Source: Cornus controversa
Lineage: Eukaryota > Streptophyta > Magnoliopsida > Cornales > Cornaceae
Direction of reading: 5' to 3'
Assembly (NCBI GenBank): GCA_026545225.1
Contig: CM048850.1
Coordinates: forward strand, 4,712,001-4,776,000
DNA length: 64,000 nt
The position numbers and the translations under genes were made by a program. Within the stretch, counting starts at the first letter, position 1; the number at the start of each line of letters is the position of its first letter. Of this stretch, positions 22,336-34,215 are shown one piece after another. Below the pieces are notes generated by a model. It had not been told where the DNA came from and ran no database searches. It saw only the letters and a program-made list of their open reading frames with translations.

Positions 22336-23127
22336 ATGCACCTCCCGGGACTTCCAACAACCCTATACATGATCCATATGAAGCCCAATCAACATCCTAT
22401 CATCCTAGAACCCCTCATATATGATTAAAAACATAAATGAAAGGTCCCAACATCAATCTCACTCTCAAGATCACATTCATAATTGAATTGATACACCAAA
22501 ATGAATCATTTCTTTCACGAACACAACCCATTCATAATGGAAACATCATCAAAATGAATTAAGTGCCGCCATGGGCATTACATAAATTAAACCGTTGTCT
22601 TTTCACACCCAACAAGTTTGTAATCCAATACATACATCAAGAGTACATATGTCCCAAGTACAACCACTACTAAAAAGGAAGTCAAATGCCACAAGCCGGC
22701 ATGGATAGCCACAAAAATGCACAAATCCAAAAGATAGCAAACCCACCACTAGAGTTCCACTTGGACACTGATGTCCCATCCGTCATCGGCGCTTTATCTA
22801 TAAAATATTTAGAATAAAGGGGTGAGCACCACTGCGGCTCAGTAAAGGTTCCCCAACCCTCCTAAGTGCCGACCCGACACGACCTACATGAATGCATGCC
22901 ACTACATTACATGTATGCATGTCACTACATTACATGTATCATCAAACATATACCATGTTCATTCGCAAGCAATGCATATATATAAGAATGCATTAAACAC
23001 ATAGCATGCTTCATAATTTAGAATGGAAGCATTAACCACACTCTTGTCTCTCTCTCGGACTCAACCCGAGACCCTGGAATGATTCTTGACCAACCACACA
23101 ACCTAGGCTATTTTCCACCCAAGTTTA

Positions 23128-23425
23128 GAATTTTCATCACCGAGAACATCGGTCCTACCAAGTAATGAAATTGTTTTAACACGCACCACCGAGAACATCG
23201 ATCCTACCAGCTGATTAGCTCATTTTAATACACACCACCGAGAACATCGGTCCTACCAGGTGATGAGATCATTTTTTTGGAATGCACCACTGAGAACATC
23301 GGTCCTATTAAGTGATGAGATATTTTTGGAATGCACCACTGAGAACATCGGTCCTACCAAGTGATGAGATATTTTCGGACTACACCACCAAGAACATCGG
23401 TCCTACCAAGTGATGAGACCCTTAC
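23128..23425. repeat. 49-bp tandem array in T1 LTR
   Basis: Six units, each with CACCACCGAGAACATCGG and then TCCTACCAAGTGATGAGAT (with variants), start at intervals of 49, 49, 52, 49 and 49 bp. A like-placed array of 40-54-bp units is found in solo LTR X. Confidence 0.92.
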
Positions 23426-24660
23426 AAGATTTTCGCCTAGAACTCCTACCTCCAAGGTGGTCTAAACACCCCAACGCCCTCACCGAGTATCCACCTACTC
23501 TAGGCAATTCGACCACTTTTTCCCATTTCCTCCCAACGGTCCCATATATGTATTTCGAACATATTGTACTCAAGCACTCAATATTCATGCTTCATAATGA
23601 ATTATCTAGTTATAAAGGAACATATCATGCATTTCATCTTCACAAAACCACATATGCATACAACTTCAAAATTAGCATACTTTACTCATGCCACACTAAA
23701 TGCATAATTTTAGCATATGGAACTAACATGCATTCAACCACCACATATTCTACATATAATCACATATATGACACAAGGTTAGGCATTTGCACATAAAGCC
23801 CAAATTGAGCACAAAAGACCTATATACCCAATTTCTTCATTTCACACATTTTAACTCACATACTAAAACCAACACAAGGATACCAAATGTGCAAAGATAG
23901 GACTCAAGAGAAGGAGAAAACACAACTTTTCACACCCCTCACCATCCTAAAGCATGTGATACACAACCTACACATCTCCTCTCCACCCGAAACCCTAGAA
24001 TCGACAATTAGGAGAGAAGAAGAACCCCTACCTCAAAAATGAAGACCTTCCAAGCACTTCACCAAAATTCCAGCGATGTCTATCTTGCCGAACCACCACT
24101 TTGATCGGTTCAAAGGAAGCCCTAACTGTCCCCTACGTATCTCCCTCATTCGGCAAGCCTTGAATCTAAGCCGAACGGGTCTGAAATGTAGAGAGAAGGG
24201 AAAGCTATGAAGATGGAGAGCTTTAGAGAGAGAAATAGGCGTGAGATATGGCTGAATATCTCTGCCACTGATATTTAAAATATTTAGGGCTTGCAAAAAG
24301 ACCAAAATGCCCCTTGGCCACTTAACGTACCCTCCCGGACTCCTTTTTCGATTCCGAAAACTCCTACGGTCTCGAAATCACTTCCTTTACTCTCTAAACA
24401 TTTCATCTCAGCCATTCCCAAAAATAAATATTTTCGAGAATTTTTCGGATTCGCGGGCCCACTTAAGTCGCATCCCGGGTTCCGGTTTGACCAAAAAGTC
24501 AAACTTCTCCAAATCTCCCGAAAAGTTTCCAAAACCTTAAAAACACTTCCCAAACATGTTTTCCACACTCAAAACACGTTAAACACAACTCAAAATGCAT
24601 TTTTGACAATTATAATGCGAAAAATGCCAAAACCGGCCAAAATTGGTCACGATCTCTACA

Positions 24661-27600
24661 CTAAAAAATGTGAATATAAAGTTTTATGATTTTTTTGTGC
24701 AAATATATCCTTCAATATGCCTAAGAGTTCCTAAAAAAATTGGAATGAAAAAAATAAAAAAAAGTATTTGTTTCAAGTGTGTGTAAAGTATTTTAAAAGT
24801 GTGGAAAGCTAAAAAAAATGAGATTAAAAAATATGAATATAAATTTTTTTGAATTTTTTGTGCAACAATGTCCTTCATATATGCCTAAAAGTTCCTAAAA
24901 AAAATGGAAAGAAAAAACATAAAAAAGTATTTATTTTAGGTGTGAGGAAAACTGCTTTAAATGTGTGGAAAAGTATTTTAAAAGTGTGGAAAGTATTTTA
25001 AAAGTGTGGAAAGTGAGAAAACAATTAGCCCAAAAAATTTGAATATAAAGTTTTATGATTTTTTTGTGCAAATATATCCTTCAATATGCCTAAGAGTTCC
25101 TAAAAAAATTGGAATGAAAAAAATAAAAAAAAAGTATTTGTTTCAAGTGTGTGTAAAGTATTTTAAAAGTGTGGAAAACTAAAAAAAATGAGATTAAAAA
25201 ATATGAATATAAATTTTTTTGAATTTTTTGTGCAACAATGTCCTTCATATATGCCTAAGAGTTCCTAAAAAAAATGGAAAGAAAAAACATAAAAAAGTAT
25301 TTATTTTAGGTGTGAGGAAAACTGCTTTAAATGTGTGGAAAAGTATTTTAAAAGTGTGGAAAGTATTTTAAAAGTGTGGAAAGTGAGAAAACAATTAGCC
25401 CAAAAAATTTGAATATAAAGTTTTATGATTTTTTTTTTGTGCAAATACATCCTTCAATATGCTTAAGAGTTCTTAAAGAAATAGGAAAGAAAAAAAATCA
25501 AAAAAAGTATTTGGTTTAAGTGTGTGGAAAGTATTTTGAAAGTATGGAAAGTGAAAAAAAAAATGAGATTAAAAAATGTGAATATAAATTTTTTTGAATT
25601 TTTTGTGCAAAAACATCTTTCATATATGCCTAAGAGTTCCAAAAAGAATTGGAAAGAAAAAACATAAAAAGTATTTGTTTTCTGTGTGTGGAAAACTACT
25701 TTAAATATGTGGAAAAATATTTTAAAAGTGTGGAAAGTACTTTAAAAGTGTGGAAAGTGAGAAAAAAATTAGCCTAAAAAATGTGATTATAAATGTTTAT
25801 GATTTTTTGTGCAAATATATCCTTCAATATGCCTAAGAGTTCCAAAAAAAATTGGAAAGAAAAAAATATAAAAAAAGTATTTGTTTTAAGTGCGTGTAAA
25901 GTACTTTAAAAGTGTGGAAAGTGAAAAAAAATGAGATTAAAAAATGTGAATATAAATTTTTATGAATTTTTTGTGCAAAAACGTCTTTCATATATGCCTA
26001 AGAGTTCCAAAAAAAATTGAAAAGAAAAAACTTAAAAAAGTATTCGTTTTAGTTGTGTGGAAAACTACGTTATATGTGTGGAAAAATACACTTAAAGTGT
26101 GGAAAGTAATTTAAAAGTGTGGAAAATGAGAAAAAAAATTAGCCTAAAAAATGTGAATATAAAGTTTTATGATTTTTTTGTGCAAATATATCCTTCAATA
26201 TGCCTAAGAGTTCCTAAAAAAATTGGAAAGAAAAAAATAAAAAAAAGTATTTGTTTCAAGTGTGTGTAAAGCATTTTAAAAGTGTGGAAAGCTAAAAAAA
26301 ATGAGATTAAAAAATATGAATATAAATTTTTTTGAATTTTTTGTGCAAAAATATCCTTCATATATGCCTCAGAGTTCCTAAAAAAATTGGAAAGAAAAAA
26401 CATAAAAAAGTATTTGTTTTAGGTGTGAGGAAAACTGCTTTAAATGTGTGGAAAAGTATTATAAAAGTGTGGAAAGTATTTTAAAAGTGTGGAAAGTGAG
26501 AAAACAATTAGCCCAAAAAATTTGAATAGAAAGTTTTATGATTTTTTTTGTGTGCAAATACATCCTTCAAAATGCTTAAGAGTTCTTAAAGAGATAGGAA
26601 AGAAAAAAAAATCAAAAGAAGTATTTGGTTTAAGTGTGTGGAAAGTATTTTAAAAGTATGGAAAGTGAAAAAAAAATGAGATTAGAAAATGTGAATATAA
26701 ATTTTTTTGAATTTTTTGTGCAAAAACATCTTTCATATATGGCTAAGAGTTCCTAAAAAAATTGGAAAGAAAAAACTTAAAAAAATATTTGTTTTAGGTG
26801 TGTGTAATGTACTTTAAAAGTGTGGAAAGTGAAAAAAAATGAGATTAAAAAATGTGAATATAAATTTTTATGCATTTTTTGTGCAAAAACATCTTTCATA
26901 TATGCCTAAAAGTTCCAAAAAGAATTGGAAAGAAAAAACATAAAAAGGAATTTGTTTTCTGTGTGTGGAAAACTACTTTAAATGTGTGGAAAAATATTTT
27001 AAAAGTGTGGAAAGTACTTTAAAAGTGTGGAAAGGGAGAAAAAAATTAGCCTAAAAAATGTGATTATAAAGTTTTATGATTTTTTGTGCAAATATATCCT
27101 TCAATATGCCTAAGAGTTCCAAAAAAAATTGGAAAGAAAAAAATATAAAAAAAGTATTTGTTTTAAGTGTGTGTAAAGTACTTTAAAAGTGTGGAAAGTG
27201 AAAAAAAATGAGATTAAAAAATGTGAATATAATTTTTTATGAATTTTTTGTGCAAAAACATCTTTCATATATGCCTAAGAGTTCCTAAAAAAATTGGAAA
27301 GAAAAAACTTTAAAAAGTATTTGTTTTAGGTGTGGGGAAAAGTACTTTAAATGTGTGGAAAGTAATTAAAAGTGTGGAAAGTGAGATAAAAATTGGTCTA
27401 AAAAATATGAATACAAATTTTTATATTTTTTGTGCAAAAACATCATTCAAATATGCTTAAGAGTTCTAAAATAATTAGAAATAAAAAATATAAAAAAATA
27501 TTTGTTTTAAGTATGTTGAAATGTACTTTCAAAGTGTGGAAAAGTATTTTAAATGTGTGAAAAATGACTAAAAATGAGACTAAAAAGTGTGAATATAAAT

Positions 27601-27950
27601 TTTTATGATTTATTTGTTAAAAAAAATCTTTCAAACATGTCTAAAAGTTGTTAAAAAAATTATAAAAAAAACATAAAAATTTTAAGTGTGTGGAAAGTGT
27701 GTAAAAATGGGATAAAAAAATGTGAATATAAATTTTTACTCCATGATTTATTTCTGGAAAAACATCTTTTAAATTTTTTAAGCACAATTTTTTTTTTTTA
27801 TGTTTTCATACATTTAAACACAATTTTTTTTATAAATATTTTAAAAAATATATTAAAATGTATATATTTTATGTGTGAGAAAGACTTTAAAGTTGTCAAA
27901 AATTACTCAAATGTGTAGATATGAATTGGAAAAATGATAACTTTTTTGTC
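24661..27950. repeat. AT-rich satellite-like array with dimeric higher-order repeat
   Basis: About 17 monomers, each opening with AAAAAATGTGAATATAAA (variants), start at 24663, 24826, 25032, 25196, 25402, 25571, 25776, 25939, 26146, 26309, 26515, 26684, 26847, 27053, 27216, 27400, 27581 and ~27714. Lengths alternate ~164 and ~206 bp, giving a ~370-bp dimer. The alternation slips once at 26515-26847 (169 then 163), and the right end decays from about 27400. The long monomer contains extra copies of a sub-repeat AAGTGTGGAAAGTATTTT (about 19 bp). It directly abuts the T1 LTR. Monomers near nucleosome length resemble plant satellites, but identity with any named satellite is unknown. Confidence 0.9.
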
Positions 27951-28750
27951 TTAAGTTAAAATATAGTCTAAGTTATATTCAAATTGAAGCTCTTGAAATA
28001 TTCTATTTAACAAAATTAGTTTAATCAAAAAATATTATTTGTAGTAAAAGTTATGAACTTTTAAGTGAAAAGGAAAAAAATTGTAAAGCATATATACATA
28101 CATACATATATATAGAGACAGAAGCTAGTATGCATTGTTACAATAAAATATAATTATATTGTGTCAGAAGAAGAGAGGCAAAGTTGTGTTTGTACTGTTA
28201 TAATATAACGGAAAGAAAACGGGGCAAATTAAATAAAAACGAAGATAGCAACTTACTAAAAGAAATGTCACCGTTTTCGGGTCCTGCATGGGTACAGCAG
28301 TACCCATTTACAGCAGAGGATCCCGTTCCATGTGGTATCTAGCCATCTAGGAATATAATTGTAATTTTTTATATTCGAACGTGTTGGATGCCAAGAAAAA
28401 GTCAAGCAAATATTGTGCACCTGTGAATGCGTGTGGGTTTGTGTGTGTTTAATCTGACCCAGAATTGATAAGAGTAAGAATGACCCTCTCTAACATTGTT
28501 TTACTTTGGTCTTAACAGAAGGTTATGTTAAGTCTGAAATGAATTGAACGAATGTAATGACCGTTAACCCAAGCAAAAGAAACAAAATACTTTTAAAAAA
28601 ATGTAATCATTTTCATTAACTTTTGTTAGTAGAATGAAGATCAATTATAAATCCTTTGACGGTATGATGTATGAGAATCTAATTACATTTTTACTCTAAA
28701 GGATTCACTAAATGAATCATTGCCTACAAGTTACTAGCTTTGAATGTAAT
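27951..28750. other. Unassigned DNA between the satellite array and O1
   Basis: No ORF, LTR end or terminal repeat that I can recognise. It contains a perfect hairpin, ATGGGTAC/GTACCCAT around AGCA (28288-28307), and short TA-rich runs near 28090. Its last 5 bp (GTAAT, 28746-28750) are the O1 target duplication, so it continues after O1 at 42391. Confidence 0.6.
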
Positions 28751-29094
28751 TGATAGAGTGTTTGACTAGAATTTGACATGGAATGACGGTTGAATTTAAG
28801 GTAACGTGGATAAGAGGTCTATTGCAATTTGGACTTTTCCATCTCTAAAGAGTTAGTCTCCTACTATGATACAGTCTCATTTGACCATTATAAATATAGT
28901 GACGGTCCATATACCAGGTACGCAACTAATACGCCCTTAATCCCTTTACATCTTTGAGTGCCCTTTCGATTTTTGACTTGATCGTCAGAGCATAGTCGGC
29001 CGGCATCGTGCTGGTGCCCTTTCGATCACCCTTCTCTTGTCCATTTTTACAGGTTGGCATTTGACCAATTCGGGGTGAATTTATTGCTTCATTA
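28751..29094 (+). repeat. O1 5' LTR
   Basis: Starts TGATAGAGTGTTTGACTAG; ends TTGCTTCATTA, where the 3' copy has TTGCTTCATCA, so the terminal CA has mutated. A TATA-like TATAAATATAG lies near 28889. Confidence 0.9.
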
Positions 29095-29095
29095 G

Positions 29096-29112
29096 TTGGC
29101 GCCGTCTATGGG
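29096..29112 (+). other. O1 primer-binding site
   Basis: TTGGCGCCGTCTATGGG begins 1 bp after the LTR. TGGCGCCGTC is the form common in Tat-type elements. I do not assign the tRNA with certainty. Confidence 0.75.
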
Positions 29113-29126
29113 AAACGTCACAAAAT

Positions 29127-30428
29127 TTGACTGTCCTATTCGAATCATACACGAAACATGATGCACCTTCGACTGGATTGGAGACCACGACCATACAGGA
29201 TCCCCCTGTTGGCCAAGGTCCTCCGATACGTGACCTACCTGGCCAAAACGACCCCTCGGCCGCACAAGATCTTCCCATTGGTGCTGACCCCCCAAATGCA
29301 CGGGACCCGATAGCCAATCCTCCCACAGGTCATGGAGGTACGCAGCCCCTTGGACAGACGGACTTCTTGGGGACACACCCTGAAGTCCCAAATGATCAGG
29401 GGCATATCGCAGCATTGGAGCACCAGGTCCAGAACTTAAATCAAAGTCTGGTCCAGTTGCTCCAACAAAATGCGACGATTCTGCAACGCCTCTCCCCTGT
29501 GGCACCGATACCGTCGCCAAGTTACGTAAGGACCATTGATCCTGAGGAGGACAACATTAGGAGAGAAAGTGGAGTCCCGATAGATGACGCGGCTCAGAGT
29601 CACGTAAAGGTGGGACGAATCATAGCCGTTTGGTCCCTCCCGAGAGGAGCCAACCCCATGGGGATTCCGCATCTCTTGTTTATCACGATATAGAGATACA
29701 GGACCTAAGAGCCAGGGTAGAAAACATGGCCCATGCCATAAAAGAGAAAGGTCCTGCCACGATAGAGGATTTGGTCCAGCAAACCAACCTCCCTTTCTTT
29801 GCAGGGGTAATGAATTGTCCCCTGCCCCAGGTTCAAGATGCCCACAGTGGAAAGCTTTGACGGGACTAAGGACCCGCTAGATCACCTGGAAACTTACAAG
29901 GCCTTGATGCATCTTCAGGCGGTACCCGACGAGATCATGTGTAGAGCCTTTCCCACTACATTAAAGGGCTCTGCTAGGTCCTGGTTTAATTGTTTAAAGC
30001 CATCAACTGTTCGTTCTTTTAATGAGCTGAGCCAACTATTTGTTGGCAATTTCATTGCTGCCCGGAGACACAGGAAACCCGCTACCTTTCTCCTGAATAT
30101 AAGGCAAACTAAGGGAGAATCGTTGCAGGATTATATCAATCGATTCAACAGAGAAATGTTACAAGTAGATGCCTTGGATGACAAGGTGGACGTTATAACG
30201 TTCATGGGAGGGCTATTACCCTCTAAATTCCTATACTCTGTTTCTAAGCATCCCCCTGAAAGCATGTCCGAATTACTTGTGAAAGCCCAAAAATACATTA
30301 ATGCCGAGGATGCCCTTGATGCCCGAAGGGAAAAAGGTGATAGCGACAAAAAGGTGGACAGGAAGAGGGGAGGGCAACCTAGCAAAGAGGAACGGAGCCC
30401 CAAGTACAACAGAGTATCACAGGAATAG
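29127..30428 (+). pseudogene. O1 gag, two frameshifts
   Basis: The N-terminal 150-180 codons from ATG 29127 are Pro/Asp-rich and low in structure, then form a short coiled coil (GHIAALEHQVQNLNQSLVQL). Near 29640 the real reading moves to another frame (DLRARVENMAHAIKEKG, up to ~29835) and then returns for the capsid domain: VESFDGTKDPLDHLETYKAL, CRAFPTTLKGSARSWFNCL, GESLQDYINRFNREML and MSELLVKAQKYINAEDAL. This pattern is the classic gag domain of Tat-type elements. A TAG at 30426-30428 ends this part; the frame then continues into the CCHC region. The particle protein would act in the cytoplasm. Confidence 0.9.
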
Positions 30429-30521
30429 AATGACAGGACCGTGCACCGTGAAAGGGGGTTCAGTTTCACCCCATTGAACGCTCCTATAAGCTAGATCCTC
30501 CTCCACATCCAGGATGACCCG

Positions 30522-31170
30522 GTGGTGTCATGGCCTCAGAAGTTGAGAACTGATCTGGCCAGGAGATCTCGTGATAAGTATTGTAGGTTCCATCGCGATC
30601 ATGGCCATGATACCAATGAATGCGTGAATTTGAAAAGACAGATTGAGAATTTAATTCAAAGGGGCCAATTGCGGAGATTTGTGGCCGGCGGGGGGCAGAG
30701 AGCGCAGAATCAGACACAGGATATAAATGAGGGTACGACTCACAAGAACCCTCCAATAGGGGAAATTAGAGTCATCTCAGGAGGAGTCGGGGGCGACGAG
30801 GAGTCTAATGCCGCTCGCAAAGCACATGCTAGGAAAGTCAAAAATTTCTTTGAAGTCGGCGAGGTGAGCCAGTCACCAGCCAAGTGCCCTCGGTTGAACG
30901 ACCAAGTCATAAATTTTTCAGAGGATGACGCCAAAAAAGTTCAGCAACCCCACGATGATGCCCTCATTGTCACATTAATCATCGCCAACTTCACAATTGG
31001 GCGGGTTTTAATCGACAATGGTAGCTCCGCAGATATCCTCTTTATAGATGCATTTGATCAGATGAAGATTGGAAGGAACAGACTCAAGATCACTCAATCT
31101 CCTCTTGTGGGCTTCTCCGGAGAGAAACTCTTTCCCTTGGGTACAATCGACCTCCCGGTTACAGCTGGTT
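30522..31170 (+). pseudogene. O1 nucleocapsid zinc finger and first half of protease
   Basis: A zinc finger KYCRFHRDHGHDTNEC is followed by LKRQIENLIQRGQL, a standard Tat gag/protease boundary. The aspartic protease box is VLIDNGSSADILFIDAF (DNGS rather than DSGA, as is usual in this clade). The frame is open to VTAG at 31170, where X enters after the duplicated TGGTT. The protease continues at 35381 with MSPRQVTKMVTFFVVD. Confidence 0.9.
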
Positions 31171-31261
31171 TGTAAGGACCGGAATAATTTTTGACCGGTT
31201 CCGGGTGATTTTGGACCGGACCGATTTTTTTTTTCTCGAATAAATAAAAATTCGGAAATAT

Positions 31262-31600
31262 GTTATATATATATATATGTGGAATTATATATATATATAT
31301 ATGAAGTTGGAGGATATAGATATATATATATATGGGAATATATATATATATATATATGCACATGGTGGGCTTATATGCAAATATGAAGAAGTGTGGGTGC
31401 ACATGCATAATTACATGTATTGTGTAGCATATATCATATATATATATTTATATATGAGTAATATGTGGACCAAAAAGAAAGAAAAGAAGATAAGAAATGG
31501 GTCGTCTCGGCTGAAGGAGAAAAATAAGAAAAGAAGAAAGAAAAAGAAAAGAAAAGAAAAAAAAAAGAAGAGAGAGAAGGAGAAGTCGGGGAGAGAGAGA
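31262..31600. repeat. TA microsatellites and purine-rich run in X
   Basis: Repeated (TA)5-8 blocks at 31262-31370 and near 31436, then an almost pure A/G stretch from about 31474 to 31600. The translations of these stretches are low complexity on both strands and are not called genes. Confidence 0.9.
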
Positions 31601-33005
31601 GGGGCCGAAATCGTGAGATCGGGGGAGAGAAACCGAGAAGGGGGAGGAGCTCGACGGCTCTCCGGCGGCTCGTGGGCCCGTTCGGCGGTAGCTGCTCCGG
31701 CGTGAGCACCGCTGGGTTCGGCCGTGACGTTCGGACGGATGGTCCGTGGTGGCGTGACCGAAGGAAGATGGTGGGGTTCGGTGGCTGGTTCGTGGGTTCG
31801 CCGGCGGTGGCCGTGGCTGGAGCGGCTGTTCGCGACGGCTGGAGGAGGCCGAGGTTGATCCGATTTTGTGTTTGGTTCGCTGGTTCGATGGGTGGTTCCG
31901 GTGAGTTTCGGCGATCGTTTGAGGTTGCTATAGTGGCTGTATGGTCTATTTTGGGTCCTCTTCCGGTGGGATTGGCTCGGCTCTAGGTGCTGGCATCGTG
32001 GCTGGTTTCGGGTGAACTCGCGGGCCTGCCATGGGAGAAGCTGGGTTGGTCTCGGCCGTTTGTAGCTGATGCTCACGGTTTGAGTGTGGCGGCTGTCCGA
32101 CGGTTGATGGAGGGGCTGGGTTCGGTCGCTAGCTGATTTATATTGGGTCACCAAAGGATTTCTCATGGCTGGGTGTGCAGGTGGTGACTGTGTTGAGGTG
32201 GTTGCTAGTTCGGCTTTGGGTGATTCTCGGCTGGGATGGCTGAGGCTAATTTATAATTGGGTTTATGGTTTGGCTGTGTTCGCTTCCATAGTTGTTGATT
32301 GGGAGGTGGTCCGGCAGTGTAAGGTTCAGCTGGGACAATGACATAGATGGTGGTCGAAAATTGATGTCGGGCCATGGTAATGGAGGAGCGTGGCTCACAG
32401 GTCTGTGGAGTTATGGCTTCACGGCTGTGGTGAATTTGGATAAGGGTTGTAGTTGATGGGCTTTGCTTGGGCAGCCACATTTTTGGGCTGTTATGTGGGT
32501 TGTGCATTGTTGTTGGATTGTTAATTTGGGTTTGGTATGGATTTGTTTATGGGTTTAACAGAGGAGGATTTAGTTAGTTAGATGTTTGGAGTGACATGGG
32601 CTCCCAGTTGTATATATTGGGCTTGAAAGTAATGGTTTGTGATTTGGGCCCTCATTAATAGCGGGCTTGGACCTTGGAGTTGGGTTGGTTCACTTTATTT
32701 GGGTTGGACTGAAAATTAAAAAGGAAACGAAGTGGCCCGATGGATGGTTCGGGTGGGTTTTGACACAAGACTGGACCGGACCGGACTTGGTAGAGGCCGA
32801 CCTGCAGGCACGGAACGGTTGGGAGCTGGACCTAAGGCAAGTTGATTCTTGCCTCTATCTCTTACAAATACTTTTCTTAAATTGAGTAGTTTACATATGT
32901 TATTAATTTGATCATATGTGATATGTGTATATACATATATATGTAGGCGCTTATATATATATGTGTATAGGGGGATGTGGTATATACATGGGATGTGAGA
33001 GAATG

Positions 33006-33036
<31 letters not shown>

Positions 33037-33934
33037 GTGGGGTTTGGGAAGCGATAACATATTAGATTTATCGCCTGTTTGCATCGTGATATGCATGTGC
33101 AGTATTGATTGAAATCATGTAAAAAACATGCTAAATTACGTACATGTTTAGCTATGTATTGTCTTGTATGCATATGTGGCTCTTATGCATGATGTTCAGT
33201 AAATATATATATAGGTGATTATATATATATGGTTGCAGTGGTAGGAATGCATGCTAAGTTGAATATAACTTTTGACGAGCATTTGAAAAGCATGAAACGT
33301 GCTAAGTGTTTTATATGTTCTTGATACATATGTGGGTGATGTAATATATATGTGTATATATATATTGTGTTTGGAATGCATGCTAGCTACTTGTAGTGAA
33401 TACATACATTGAATGAGAGCATGACTGTATTTATGCTAGCGCAGGTGCATATGTGACTTATATGCATGATTTGACATATACGTGACTATATGTGGGAATG
33501 TGGATATGAGATGCATGCTAGCTATATTTACATATATCAAAAGTATGCATTGGTTATAGCATGACAAAAATGTGCTAAGTTGAAGTGTTTGCATATGTGA
33601 GGTATTATGCGGGTTTTGAACATATATGTACTATATGTGTTGGAACGTGATGAGAGGCATGCTAAATACTTCTTTTTAGTATTCATAAGCATGGGTTGAA
33701 GCATGAAAGTATTATGCTGTGTATATATGCATCCATATTGCATGTATAGGAGGGAAATGACACATATGTGGTTATATGTGGGTTTATGTGGAGATGAAAT
33801 GCATGCTGTGTACTTTTAACTAGCTTAGGCATTGTGAGGCATGAACATTGAAATGTTTAGTTTTAATATGTTCGAAATGCATATATGGGGCCGTTGTGAG
33901 GAAACGGGGAAGTGTGGTTAAATCACCCAGAGTA

Positions 33935-34215
33935 GGTCAATACTCGGTCACGGTGAGGGCGTTTGAGCGGTTACGTCACCTTGGAGTAGGTAAATACTCG
34001 GTGACAGTGGTCTATCCACCTTGGAGTAGGTAAATACTCGGTGGCGGTGCTGATATGGTCTAACCACCTTTAACCATTTAAGACTCGGTGACGGTGCTGA
34101 TATGGTCTAATCATCTTGAGTCAAAATAAGCTTAGTGGCGGTGCTGATATGGTCTAACCACTTTGAGCCACCTAATACTCGGTGACGGTGCTGATATGGT
34201 CTAATCACCAATAGG
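33935..34215. repeat. 40-54-bp tandem array in solo LTR X
   Basis: Six units with ACTCGGTGACGGTGCTGATA and GGTCTAACCACC-like text. TACTCGGT or its variants start at 33941, 33995, 34035, 34082, 34131 and 34176. It sits at the same relative LTR position as the 49-bp array in T1, and both contain CACCGAG on one strand. Confidence 0.88.

Larger units (their letters stand above)
1..24660 (-). mobile_element. T1: Tekay/Del-type Ty3/gypsy chromovirus, host of two nested insertions
   Basis: A minus-strand LTR retrotransposon. Reading right to left, the order is LTR (21606-24660), tRNA-iMet-type primer site, gag with two CCHC knuckles, protease, reverse transcriptase, RNase H, integrase, chromodomain, polypurine tract, and the start of the other LTR (1-105, cut by the window edge). 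Long 3-kb LTRs, an iMet primer site and a C-terminal chromodomain fit the Tekay/Del chromovirus lineage. Two Athila-type elements lie inside it, at 1690-12861 and 13590-19003; removing them leaves about 8.06 kb of T1 in the window. The 105 bp shared by both LTRs differ at 5 positions by hand count. The coding frames contain stops and frameshifts, so this copy cannot encode its own enzymes. Confidence 0.93.
21606..24660 (-). repeat. T1 5' LTR (3055 bp)
   Basis: On the plus strand it starts TGTCACGTCTCG and ends GATCTCTACA, giving TG...CA on the minus strand. Its last 105 bp match 1-105. It contains three internal structures listed separately: a tandem duplication of its first ~134 bp including a primer-site remnant, a palindrome cluster (22117-22335), and a 49-bp tandem array (23128-23425). 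Chance ORFs inside it (for example 23410-23796 and 24291-24689) have no family resemblance and I do not call them genes. The 5 bp to its right are CTAAA; the matching left flank is outside the window. Confidence 0.93.

Noticed and set aside
22152..22424. ORF with repeated SIDRN-like peptides
   Set aside because: The peptide repeat is only the translation of the 21-bp palindrome grid (21 is a multiple of 3); no evidence of a gene.
23410..23796. 128-codon ORF in the T1 LTR
   Set aside because: Begins in the 49-bp tandem array and continues in AT-rich LTR sequence; no similarity to any protein family I know.
24291..24689. 132-codon ORF in the T1 LTR
   Set aside because: It lies across an LTR end and runs past the boundary; no domain, and the region is repeat DNA.
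24661..27950. Calling the array a centromere
   Set aside because: Only 3.3 kb is visible and no centromere-specific element was recognised; only the satellite-like structure is supported.
29081..29520. Minus-strand ORFs opposite O1 gag
   Set aside because: Shadows of the Pro-rich gag N-terminus; unlike the antisense gene at 39526-41453 they show no domain.
31672..31986. GC-rich ORF in X resembling a coding exon
   Set aside because: It is inside a solo LTR with clear duplications, has overlapping open frames on both strands, and no recognisable domain; GC content alone explains the open frames.
31411..32166. 251-codon minus-strand ORF in X
   Set aside because: Low-complexity Ser/Pro/Phe translation of the purine run and the GC-rich block.
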